Source: Stereum hirsutum FP-91666 SS1 (lineage: Eukaryota; Basidiomycota; Agaricomycetes; Russulales; Stereaceae). From it: a stretch of 64,000 bases of DNA. Numbering within the stretch: position 1 is the stretch's first letter; the number at the start of each line of letters is the position of its first letter. Positions 10,692 to 20,710 of the stretch are shown here, one piece after another. The notes under the pieces are model-generated. The model did not search any database, was not told the DNA's origin, and worked only from the letters and a program-made list of their open reading frames with translations. The stretch covers positions 2,280,057 to 2,344,056 of the forward strand of contig NW_006763136.1 in NCBI RefSeq assembly GCF_000264905.1, given 5' to 3'. Both the position numbers and the translations under genes were made by a program.

Positions 10692-12270
10692 GACTTCAAC
10701 TGTACCGAGACGGGGTGACTTGAGGCAGCTTATCCTATATCGATCACTTGAAGGGATGTGTATCTCCATCTGGTACGACTGTACCAAGTTTCTACTCCGT
10801 CGTGATATATTTGTATAACTCACATCCATGCTAACGTTCCTGTTCGCTGTCATGAACGTTCTTGAGCAAGGATACTGCCCCTTTGACGCACGGCATTGAC
10901 ATGGTTGAGTAGCTCCTCGGAGGCAAATTGAGCCCAAGACGGAAAGTGGTCATAGGGGTGTTGTATGACGACGTCGATGGTTATAGCTCTAGTAAGGTAT
11001 AGTTATGTGGTGACGAGACATGACGAAGATATGTTTTGTGGGCGAGAGCGCCTTGCGTTTCCAGCCTGCATGGAAGCCCGCCTCTCATATTCCCGAGCCC
11101 ACTGATCGGGGGCGCACATTTGTCGTTACTGACCTTAGAGACTTATAACCGTTCAAGCTGCCAGTCTGCTCCTTGTGAGCTTTGATAGTCCTCTTTTCTT
11201 GTCTTCGGATCGCTAAAGGTTAGTAAATCAGAGTTCTGTGCCATAAGCGGATTAGGACTAACATGCGTACTTGAGAAGGTTCAAGTGTGACCCACTTCGA
11301 TGAGATGTCGCAGGATAGCTATTGATAGACGGATCCATGAATGACTTCGACGGTTCTCAGCTGTTATACGTCGAAGCTGGGACCGGCGCGACTCCGAATC
11401 TAGGCGCAACCCGATCCTATAGACCGCGGCACAATCGGTGCTACTCATCCAGGGTACGTCGAAAACCTAGCTCACCGGCAGTATCAACTGCCCTAGAGCA
11501 TCCCTTGTACTGGATATCCCAGAGGTCGGCGGAGTAAGCGACTGACATACGCCGATGGTTGAGGAGAATAATTTCCAAGGAAGAAGCTGGAGTGATTTGG
11601 GCCTCTAGATTTCGGTGAGTGATGATCCGTATGCAGAGTCCAGGAATGCGCTCTCCTCGTATGGTATGTATGATATGGAAAAGCTCACTTCATCACACCA
11701 AGTAAATGGTTCCTACCTCGAGGGGGTCGCCTGCTATCCAACGTGTTGACCCCAGGCGTCAGAATGTTTCCTTGGTTTGCGCAATAGGGGCTGTATGACC
11801 GACAGTGAAAGATGGGGATTCGAGATGATGCATATTGTTCGGAAGTAATCTGAAACAGACTACGATAGATCCATTCCATCTATGCATCGGGCTGCAGTAA
11901 TTACAGTTTATGCTCCTCTCACGTACTGTACATATCAACCTATTCAACAAACTGGAGAGAAGCAGGCGGGAAAATGCGTGAATGTAAATGCTGCAGACTT
12001 AAATGGAAACGGAAAGCGTGCGTAGGTATGAATTGTAATGGATGGCGGCGTGTAAACAAGAATGAACGCGGATCACGAGATACTGTCGGGACGGAGAATG
12101 AAGACAAGAACAATATATCAACGGGTGCCGTTACGGCGCATACGCAGAAAACAGGAGATGATGCAGAGCTCTACAACTATTCACATTCATTCATGTCATC
12201 ACGAGGGTATGAGTGCAGCTACACTAGCCCAAAGTAGAGAGAGAAAGAGAGGAAAAATAAATCACTAGCG
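10692..12270. other. 1.6-kb intergenic region, nothing recognised
   Basis: No open frame here has a recognisable domain or plausible splice chain. The longest (minus strand, 10494-10937) overlaps the transferase's last exons in antisense and is judged a shadow. Several AT-rich patches occur (11900-12260). Convergent transcription ends from both sides probably lie here. Confidence 0.35.
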
Positions 12271-13099
12271 TCATCGAGTCCCCAGAGCATGTTTACGCCC
12301 ATGATCTGGTTCGGCAAACAGTCGTAGGCGACGCTCACAGGCTAATGCTTCTGGCCCCACTGAAAACCAAACAGGAAAAAAAGGTCAGCCTCCATGCTCG
12401 TCACATTGTACAGGGCGCAAAACACTCACTGGTCGAATCGTTCCCTGAGGAGAGGCTCAACCGCCGCTGGCCATGGGGAGAGTCATCAGACGCAGAGTTG
12501 GCCTCGTGTGGCGCAGTCTGCGCGGAAGACGAGCTACTTGTGTTTGCGCGTGACCGCTGTTTCTCTTTACGAAGTCTCCGAGCGACGGCGAAAAGCTCGA
12601 CGAGACTAAGGTCGATTTCGCGAGGATAATATGGGACATTTGGGACAGGGTACGAGGCGGCGCTGGAGCAGGTCGAAGGCGTAGACACGACAGAATCGCA
12701 TTCGCTCGGTGTAGCGAGCCAGTTATAAGCGCTCGAGGTGGACGGGGATGAGTGAGCGGAGGGCTGTCGCTCGGAGAAGTAGTCAACGGGGGACCGTGAG
12801 CTGCTCTCTGCCGGCGTGCAGTTCGTCGACGCTGAGAAGCGTGATGTGGAGGGGAGCGGCACAAAGCCACTATATCCATGGGGGAACGGGAGAGTGCTCT
12901 TAACGTCGACCGCACCTTGAGCATGGGCATTTCGGAGTCCACGACTGAGCTCTGATTGTCGGTGTGTGGACGAGGAAGCGTATCGAGACGAGGTGAAAAC
13001 GAATGACTGGGATGCGGTCGAACTCGAAGGAGCGGAAGTCGAGAGAGACAGTTCCGGTGCAGCTTGTGATCCGAGAACGATGTCTTGCGTCTTATCCAT
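12271..13099 (-). CDS. Ser/Thr-rich protein of unknown function
   Basis: Not recognised. Start at ATG 13099 (MDKTQDIVLGSQ). The first exon codes about 220 residues, dominated by Ser, Pro and Thr, with a low-complexity N-terminal half (STSAPSSSTASQ) and a short, more conserved-looking stretch near residues 170-195, VPYYPREIDLSLVELFAVAR, followed by a basic RRLRKEKQR run. That segment looks like a short helix plus a nuclear-type basic patch. A consensus intron (GTGAGT donor in DST, TTTTCAG acceptor) leads to a second exon, MGPEALACERRLRLFAEP, ending at 12271. Without the intron the frame ends at 12401. No signal peptide or membrane span. Probably a disordered regulatory protein; function cannot be inferred. 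Confidence 0.6.
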
Positions 13100-16000
13100 G
13101 TCATGAACGCTACCGTACCGAGATGGGTGTCAGAGACCAGAGCGCCATGTTGCGCCTTGGGATGGCAGGTCTAGCAGTACGTACCGAGCGCCACTAGGTG
13201 AGCTGGAATGCAGGACGAGGGAACGATGCGTCTGCCCGGGCCTGCCTGGAGTACGACGCCCAAGAGGGAGTGAGAGACATAGACAGAGGGCGAGAGTATA
13301 AGTACCTTAGACAAGCGCGAAGCACTCGGCACGGTGCCCATGGGAGAAAGTCGCCTCAGGATCTGCCTCGTTGGATCAGGGCAGTCCTTATACGCCGCAA
13401 CGCACAACTTCTTCACTCAGCCAATCTGTCGGTTTCTTGTCGGTCTTTTCCGTTCCCTCGAGGTAGGCGCAAGACATGGCGTCCATAGCCAATATAGAGG
13501 CACCCATCAAGCACCCATTCCCAGTCCCAATCCGGAGCGACTCAGCGATACCCGAAAACCGCCAGCCATCCGTAGCTATCATCTCGGACAACACATTGCT
13601 CAACTCCACAAACCATCGATATCGCCTTGAAACCGTTAGCCTTCAACGTTCAACCACTGTACCTTTCATCCGTCTACCTTCCGCATTTCGTCCGTGGTCC
13701 ACGTTTGCCGGATATCTGTCCCACCTCACCTCCATCCCCGAAATCCATCCTGCCACGATGTTCCGATTCCTTCCGCCCGGTGATTCGGTTTTGTGGCGTC
13801 TGTATCGAATGATACTTCTGGTCTCCCGCATGAGCACTCACCAGCTTCGGTTCCTCCAGGCCTACCTTTGATTGCGAACCTGGTCACTTTTGGATTATGA
13901 CGAGTTCTTGAAAGCCTAGTGATTCTGTGATTCCCGCCAGGCAGTTCTCATGAAAGAGGGGCTTTCGCCATGAGTTGCTGGATCCACTCGTCCCGGGCTA
14001 GGAGTCATTGCATTATGTTGGTCAAATGCTTCGACATTACTACCAGAGGAATGCAGATGAGCCACAACAAGTATGTTTGCGTGAACGCTTGCAGCATTGT
14101 TCACCTCTCAACGGACTCGGGTACTGCTTGTTAGTTCTTCATTTGAAGACACACTAAATGGAAGGCTCATGCTATCTTTGGCCGGCTATCTTTGCACTGT
14201 ACGTTCTGGAAGCGGCCTCAAGAGGTGCCATCACAGAACATTGGACGTTTGTTTGCGGCGCTGGGCAAGCACCTATTGTTACAGACCGCCGGTATGGTTG
14301 TAGTTGACAGGAAGAGTCTCGACGCGAAGAGCAAGGTGGCTGGTAGGGGGAATCTTAATTATAAATTCACCAAAAAACCTAATCTTCCTCGGTCGAGACT
14401 GCAACTACCATGCTCGAGATACGTAAAGACAACCTCATGCCGCGCCACTCGTATGCGCATTAAGCGAGACAAGGACGAGTACGCCCAATTTAGCAACGCA
14501 GGTGGCGGAAACAGGAAAAGAATATCAAGGCCGGATCGGGAAGGTGAAGGCCGTGGCGATACTTTTGTGCCACATCCTCATGTCCGTATTCGACAGGTGC
14601 TGCAGTTGCTATCACAGCAAAGAAAACACGGACTTATACTCTCGTACGTGCCGCCCTGAATGCTATGAAGAGAAGTGCGAGGATATAATAAGCCAACCAG
14701 AAGAACATAAGAAGTCAGCCTGGCAGAAGCTTTGACCAGCGCCACTCGTCCCCGCCAAATATCCATTCGAAGGCAATGACTGATATTGACTGTTCCTGTT
14801 CGGCCTCATGTTCAACCCCAAACTCTACCGCATTCTCCTAAACCGGCAGACATGACCTCAAAGAACAAGGTTACATCCTACGGTGACACGTTGATCGTCC
14901 AGAACCTCCCTCTCTAAAACTAGAACCACTGCCCGAATCGTGCTGACAATAACACCACAAAGAGTGGAAATCCGGCCGATAAAGAACTAAGGGCGGAGGA
15001 AAGCACTTCAGGTTGGAGATTAAAGTGGAGATGAAGAGGCGAAGCACAGAGGGAACTCGAGACAGGATGAAGCGGGAGAAAGATATCAAAGCTGAGAAGG
15101 AGACGCAGGAAGAGCACGCGGCGTTCGAGGCGGAGAAGAAGACACGGAATGGTGATCCTGGAAGAGGCGAAGGAGGTTTGACCGCCTTTCGCGACAACTT
15201 GACACTGACCGACTCGGAGGACCTTTCCGAACAGGCCGACGAGGCGACATCCGCACTAGGTCCAAAAGCATGAAGTTCCGCCTCACCGTCAATTGCCTAC
15301 GGCACAGAAACGCCCGCCTCGAAGGGAAACGCAGAGCCTAGCAACAGCATTGAATCTGACAGAGTTATCTGTGCGAAGTTGGGGAGATGAGAGCTGCGGC
15401 TGTGGCTCAGAGAGCGAGAACCCATCGGACTGCGAGGACATCCGTGGCAATCTGTCAAGAGTATGATCCTAGGTCTCGCTATGCTGCAGTCCACCGTCTG
15501 GATCATTGGCGAAGCACGCACCGAATATGTTCCTCGACGCGAATAACTGAAGGTGTACTGGGGGAAAGTAACGGTGACCCGCGAGAGCAGTCGAGGTTGA
15601 GTCGAGGTGTATGAGTGGACTTTGTGATTGGTCATTATAGCGACATTTTATCGGTATTTTCGAGTCTACGTGGTGTATATCATTCTCTGTTTGACGCATG
15701 ACCTACTTGGAATAATTCTTTCCGTGCAAAGCAGTCTGCGTGAGGTGGAAAGATTCACAGAAACGCGTGCAAAAGGGTGAGCGTTTTCAAACCGGGCTGT
15801 AGTCCGGCCTCTCTCGGCCCGGAGTGCTCACCCGGGTGATGATTTGTTCAAACGAGCATCTTGCACAAACACCGTCCTCGTTAGGCCACCCACCATTCAC
15901 TAAGGTCAGTATCCCGACGTCTTGCGCTCTGGCTCACTCGATGCTCCAGATTGTTGATCACCTCGTATTATGTCTCGCTCAGGCTCCTTCCCCCCCGAGT

Positions 16001-16158
16001 ATACCCCGCTCGTGATTTCGCCCGGTCGCAGGCAAGGACACAGCAATCGACTGCAGTGTCAACCTCTCCAGACTTCTTCGTTTCCCCTTCTCGTTTGTCC
16101 TACATAGCGTGCCTGCAAGAGGCCTGATCATTTTATCTTCACGGTTTTTTCACCAGCT
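13100..16158. other. 3-kb gene-poor region upstream of PEX13
   Basis: Apart from the uncertain frame at 13476-13871, one charged stretch on the plus strand (about 15031-15273, MKRRSTEGTRDRMKREKD) looks somewhat protein-like but lacks a partner exon and may be a gene remnant. The final 300 bp, pyrimidine-rich with CCTTCCCC patches, is the likely PEX13 promoter and 5' leader. Nothing else recognised. Confidence 0.35.
13476..13871 (+). CDS. Uncertain 131-codon open frame
   Basis: An ATG-started frame with MASIANIEAPIKHPF at the N-terminus and no recognisable domain. It could be a small single-exon gene or chance. The sequence has no splice consensus at its ends that would extend it. Low confidence; listed only because it is the best open frame in a 3-kb gap. 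Confidence 0.2.
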   Translation: MASIANIEAPIKHPFPVPIRSDSAIPENRQPSVAIISDNTLLNSTNHRYRLETVSLQRSTTVPFIRLPSAFRPWSTFAGYLSHLTSIPEIHPATMFRFLPPGDSVLWRLYRMILLVSRMSTHQLRFLQAYL

Positions 16159-17484
16159 ATGCCTTCCCCTCCAAAACCATGGGAGCGCAATGGTGCCACA
16201 CCCGCTACAGCTTTACCAGCATCTGCAACCACGACGTCCTCGTCGACTAGCGCGCCTATGGCATCAGTCACAACTTCAAACAACACGACAGCCAACCCGT
16301 CCCTTCCTGCGCGACCCGCAGCCTTGACAAATGTTTCTGCAACTTCGACCCTTGCTGCAAATCCGCTAGGGTCTACTTCTACCTCCGCATACTCTCCTTA
16401 TAACCGTCTCTCGTCGTACAGCAACTCCATGTACGGCGGCGGTGGAATGGGTGGACTAGGCAGCTATGGCTCGTACGGTGGCATGGGCATGGGATCGTAT
16501 GGCATGGGAGGGGGATATGGATCATATGGCGGAGGCTATGGCAGTTATGGCGGCATGGGTGGCATGGGTGGCATGGGCTACGGCGGTGTGGGCATGGGCG
16601 GCGGCATGTACGGTCAACCCATGAACCCCTTCGATCCCAACAACCCACAGATGAATCCCACTCTCACACAGACCCTCGAATCTACAACCCAGCAGACATT
16701 TGCCCTCCTTCACTCCGTCGTACAGACATTCGCTGGCCTAGCACAGATGCTGGAGAGCACTTTCATGGCCACCCACTCTTCTTTCTTTGCTCTTGCAGGC
16801 GTGGTCGACCAGTTTGCGATGCTGCGAAACGCGCTCGGGGGCGTCTTAGGTCTGTTTGGGCTCGTGAGGTGGATGAAGGACCTGTTGCTCGGCACGCGAG
16901 GGTCGCGCAGTGGAGCAATGCGAGGAGAGTTCAAAGACTTCATCGGTGGTAAGCCAGTCCAAGGACCACACCTGCCTGGGCAACCCCCACAGCCCAGAGC
17001 CAGCCGAAAACCGCTCGTTATATTCTTCCTCGCCATCTTCGGCGTGCCATACGCAATGCACCGACTCGTCAAGATCATCACCGAACGGCAGCGCCAACAG
17101 CAGCAGCAACAACAGAATCCTCAACTCCTCGCATCGTCATCCAATCAACAACTTGCTGGCGCAGCAGGGTTGCCTCCTCTGGATCCTTCACAACTCACTT
17201 TTGCACGAGCGCTCTATCCATTCACAGCGACAACACAGGCGGAACTCAGTCTGAAGAAGGACGAGATCGTAGCGATCATGGGGAAGTTGGATCCGGAACG
17301 CGGTGTTGAGGTTGATCCGAGAGTGCAGCTAGAGAGTGGAGAGGGAGAGTGGTGGCGGGGCCGTACGAGGGAAGGACGAGAAGGGTGGTTTCCGAGAGTG
17401 TGGGTTGAGGTTTTGGAAAGGAAGGGTGCGAATGCTGGGACAGGTCCAGGTGGCATCGCGGTGGAGGGGAAGAAGGTGGACTGA
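16159..17484 (+). CDS. PEX13: Peroxisomal import docking protein Pex13 (SH3)
   Basis: Peroxisomal membrane protein that forms part of the docking complex for the import receptor Pex5, together with Pex14 and Pex17. Intron-free, 441 residues, from ATG 16159 (MPSPPKPWERNG, the classic Pex13 opening). Residues about 95-155 form a Gly/Tyr/Met-rich repeat (MGGYGSYGG type) found in Pex13 N-termini. Next comes the Pex13 domain: NPTLTQTLESTTQQTF, LLHSVVQTFAGLAQML, ESTFMATHSSFFALAGVVDQ and LGLFGLVRWMK, followed by a hydrophobic span PLVIFFLAIFGVPYAM. After a Gln run (QRQQQQQQQ) the C-terminal SH3 domain reads ARALYPFTA, LSLKKDEIVAIM, EWWRGRTREGREGWFP and WVEVLE. Membrane topology and domain order match the fungal protein, so the call is firm. 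Confidence 0.96.
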   Translation: MPSPPKPWERNGATPATALPASATTTSSSTSAPMASVTTSNNTTANPSLPARPAALTNVSATSTLAANPLGSTSTSAYSPYNRLSSYSNSMYGGGGMGGLGSYGSYGGMGMGSYGMGGGYGSYGGGYGSYGGMGGMGGMGYGGVGMGGGMYGQPMNPFDPNNPQMNPTLTQTLESTTQQTFALLHSVVQTFAGLAQMLESTFMATHSSFFALAGVVDQFAMLRNALGGVLGLFGLVRWMKDLLLGTRGSRSGAMRGEFKDFIGGKPVQGPHLPGQPPQPRASRKPLVIFFLAIFGVPYAMHRLVKIITERQRQQQQQQQNPQLLASSSNQQLAGAAGLPPLDPSQLTFARALYPFTATTQAELSLKKDEIVAIMGKLDPERGVEVDPRVQLESGEGEWWRGRTREGREGWFPRVWVEVLERKGANAGTGPGGIAVEGKKVD

Positions 17485-18182
17485 GACGATTCTCTCGGTG
17501 ATGTTGTGTGCGCTCTGGTCTGTCCTTGTTTTGCATCTGTATGTTGTCCTCCGTTCTATCTTATTTTTGGATGTTGCTCTGGGTTGGAAAATATCTTCCA
17601 CCGTTGTCATCTGATTGGGGGTGAAAATAGTCATATAACAAACGTGAGGGCGAATTTTGAACGTTGGCTTCATGCGTTCAATTTACTGTCTTATCTTCAA
17701 TCTGCCTTACCTAAGTTGTGCTCCAGAGGGAACGTCTGACCGATTGTCTGGGGTCCTTGTCCATAAGATTGAAGGTATTTGTGAGTCGTCGCTCGCCTCC
17801 AGTTGGAGACATCTACCCATATATCATGACGGTTAAGAGGACCGTATTGTGTGCTCGTTCACTCATGGTTAGGACAAACATCACTGGACCATCTCGAGTG
17901 TACCTTGACGTCGGCATACTTGTAAGGTTTCCGTCTACGGGTGGCCTTGAGAAGTTGCCATTCACTATGGGACAACAATATAGAACTCGCAGGGTGATGC
18001 GTCAATCAAGTGACACTGAACGGCCAGATAATACATATCCATTGAGGGCGACTAAGATCGTAAAACAGCGTAATATGTCCATGTAATTAGACAATAATCG
18101 TATAGAATCGCATAGTGGGTAGGTAGTGTCGCTCTAGCCTTAGGGCATTGAAGAGCGACCGATCGTGACGAACGAGGTATAT
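17485..18182. other. Convergent intergenic region, PEX13 / PMP3
   Basis: Lies between the stop codons of two converging genes. It should contain both 3' untranslated regions. No frame shows a domain. No repeat seen. Confidence 0.4.
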
Positions 18183-18636
18183 TCACATGGCTCCCTCGCT
18201 CCTCGAGATGATATACCTATCGCAGTCATTCTTGTCATCCCAAGCACAGGAGACGGAAGGTAAGATAAAACACATACCATGCATGAATGACTCCGGGAAT
18301 CCAACCGAGAACCCAGAGCAAGATGTTGATCCAGAAGTCTGCGTCAAGGGAGAATCAGAAACCGTCGAGGAGACCGACCCGGGAGAAGAGCTCACCGGCA
18401 GTACACCCTCGCTCTATAGTTCATTTCCGCAAAGAATGACGTTTATAAGTTGACTATTTCACGGAGAAGGAAAGGGAGTTCTTACTCATGAATACAGGGA
18501 CCGGTGGGACGAAGCTATACGATCAGTGACAGATAGATATAAGGACTCGGAGATCCAAGGGGGAGGGTCATAAGAGCACGTACAGAGCCACAAAGTAAAG
18601 GAGAACATCGTAGTTAGAGGAAGCTTGAGAAGTCAT
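18183..18636 (-). CDS. PMP3: PMP3/UPF0057 stress-associated plasma-membrane proteolipid
   Basis: A 64-residue protein split over five short exons (53, 29, 18, 61 and 34 nt), so it is easily missed. Start at 18636. The rebuilt chain begins MTSQASSNYDVLLYFVA, continues FVPPVPVFMKRGCTADF, then WINILLWVLGWIPGVIHAW, and ends YIISRSEGAM before TGA at 18183. This is the PMP3 family pattern: two helices, the PP(V)xVF turn, a GC motif, the second helix with LGWxPGxIHA, and a short polar tail. Every exon joins in phase and the coding total is exactly 195 nt. In yeast, Pmp3 tunes plasma-membrane potential and salt tolerance, and the genes are induced by cold or osmotic stress. The last intron uses the acceptor GATAG (not the earlier AAG), which gives AWYII. 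A perfect CRE lies 114 bp upstream. Confidence 0.93.
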
Positions 18637-19027
18637 GGCGTGTGTTCTGGTGTTAGGCGTATAGCACTGGGAAGGCGAGGATGGTGGTTGTGTTGAGCAG
18701 TGACTTTGAGGAGCTCTGATTCCTGAAGGCGTGCAAGTTGCATAGCGTATGACGTCACCCTCCGGCGGCTTCAAAGGTCTCCTCATGGTCTCCTCAATGA
18801 GGAATTGCCTCCTTTTCTTCTCTTCACTCAACACGCGTCCCAAAGAGCAAACAAGGCTCACACAGTCTGACTTACTATTTTGTGACCAAGCACAAAGCAT
18901 AAATCATAGTGCCATGAGCGGCGAACAAACTGTATATATACTCCAGACGCAATCAAAATACAGCATACTTCTTCGGCAACCCTTCTTTCAACTTCGACAC
19001 CCTTGCGCACCAAGCATAGACACACAG
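18637..19027. promoter_or_regulatory. PMP3 promoter region
   Basis: About 390 bp between the PMP3 start and the stop codon of the next minus-strand gene. Contains the CRE and a C/T-rich stretch (18775-18835). No coding segment was recognised. Confidence 0.4.
18750..18757. promoter_or_regulatory. Perfect CRE (TGACGTCA) upstream of PMP3
   Basis: The palindromic ATF/CREB site sits 114 bp upstream of the PMP3 start. In fungi CRE sites are bound by bZIP factors such as Sko1/Atf1 acting downstream of the Hog1-type stress kinase. Use for PMP3 is inference from position and from the family's stress role. Confidence 0.45.
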
Positions 19028-19836
19028 CTAAGCTTTGGGCCTAGACGTTTGTCCGACCCTCTCCAAACGTCTACGAGCCAGCAGCTGGTAGTTCTTGTGG
19101 CCTAATATGTCCCTATTCCCTTCTTCAAACAACGTCGTAGCACCAGAATTCTTCACTCCAGACGGCCTTCCAATCTCCTCAGCGACGGCTTCGAAGGAGA
19201 CTTGGCGGTGCGCAGGATATCGACGCGACTGAAGGCCGGAGGACGTGAGTTCAGAATTCTCTGCGGTGGACGGATCATTGTGTCGTGTGCGCATCATGGC
19301 AGAACGTCGGAGTCGGGGGCTGTCGTCGTAATGGCGCGAACTCCTCAGCGGGACACGGTCGACATCGAGAACTGTGGCTCTCCATGCATCAATCATCTCG
19401 TCCTTGCCGTGCCTATCCAGAGGCTCGTACGGCAGCGATTCCAGTTGATCAACGAACTCCTGGGATGGAAGAGATGGACTCGGCGCAGGGCTCGTGGTGG
19501 AACGGTTAGACGAGGCGACATATCTATCGATTCTCGACATCAAGTCCCGGCTGTTCCTCAAGGTGCCACCATCTCGAGCTGGACTCTGTGGGAGATAACT
19601 CCTTTCGTTTTTGGTGGGAGTGGGAGGCGGTTGCGATTGCGAATCTCGGGGCACGTAGACGCGTTTGATTGAAGCGAGTCGCTTCCCCTCTGGGATGTAG
19701 CGCACTAGCTTTGAGTCCCATTCTCGTTCTCGTCCTGGGGAAGCGGGGGGAGATTCCACAGTCCGTTTGACTAGGAGGAAACATCAGCTCTTAGCGCCTA
19801 TGCATGACACCCAGAAAAACACTTACCGTGGGACAT
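19028..19836 (-). CDS. Unknown charged, mostly disordered protein
   Basis: Not recognised. A short first exon (ATG at 19836, MSH) joins across a consensus intron to the long exon beginning VKRTVESPPASPGRERE and ending RRRLERVGQTSRPKA. About 250 residues, rich in Arg, Ser and Pro. A segment near the start, WDSKLVRYIPEGKRLASIKR, looks ordered. Another, EFVDQLESLPYEPLDRHGKD and EMIDAWRATV, looks like a pair of helices. The C-terminal end, GHKNYQLLARRRLERVG, is basic and could be nuclear. No signal peptide or membrane span. The single clean intron and long open frame support a real gene. A role in the nucleus or cytoplasm is possible; nothing firmer can be said. Confidence 0.6.
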
Positions 19837-20710
19837 ATTCAAGTGGACACAAAGCCGAGTCTCGTTGGATGGATGTCGCGAGGGTGGGTTGCGCAAGAGT
19901 GTATAGTTCGGTGAGGCAGATGAAGTTTAAGAAGGCACGATGGATCGGGAGGTGGATAGCGTGCTCAAGGGCACTAGGCTGGTTATATAGAGGACTCGTC
20001 GATCTCTTTGACCCTCGCTTAGCCTACTCTTTGTACTCGGTGCCGCTTATGCGATCGTATCGATCAAAGCGTTGTCTAAATAAGTAAGCATCGGTGTGTT
20101 TAGCACCAGGTGGTGTCGTAATGCCTCTGTTTTTGGATAATTGAATACAGACATTTGGAAGCAGTAGCGAATATTTTATCGTCGAGAGGGTGTCGAACAA
20201 TAAGGTCACGAGACTATGCCTATCGTGGGAAACAGAGGGTGATAGGTTACGGTAGGGTGAGTTCTTGGAAGTGTCCAGTTCGGGGACGATGGCGGCTCTC
20301 AGCTGGAGATCGAAACCTGGCCTGCAAGGTCGTGCCAGAACCGAAGTGGACGACCAGGGAATTGTATCGGATATCGGTGGGAGAGGTGAGTGTGAAGTCA
20401 TGAGCGAGGGCTAGAGTCCGACTTCCTTTGGCGCGTGTACTCACCATGAGGCCGATCATGTCTAGCATACCCAGCAGCCAGCCTTAGCCAGTGCGCAAGC
20501 CTTCTCTTCGAGCGTCGATTGACGGGCCTCCCGCTCTCTCTGTCTTATCTCTCTCTGTCCTGTTCTGTCCTGTAGAACAGTCTACTGTTGCCCCGCGGGT
20601 TGCCTTGTACAACATCTCCTGTTCGCCGATTGTCTCTTTTGCTCATTATCGCCTCTGACCAACTCGCTATCTTCTGCTCTGGCTACCTCCATTCTCTCCT
20701 AATCGCTCGG
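19837..20710. other. Divergent intergenic region with a doubtful small minus-strand gene
   Basis: On the minus strand an ATG at 20468 opens MLDMIGLM, followed at once by a GTGAGT donor. A consensus acceptor (CTTGCAG) opens a later frame, PGFDLQLRAAIVPELDTSKN. This could be a small spliced gene, but no family is recognised. The right end (20480-20710) is pyrimidine-rich with TCTCTCTGTC repeats and is the likely promoter of the coiled-coil gene. Confidence 0.3.

Noticed and set aside
10494..10937. 147-codon minus-strand frame
   Set aside because: It overlaps the last two exons of the glutathione transferase in antisense and shows no signature.
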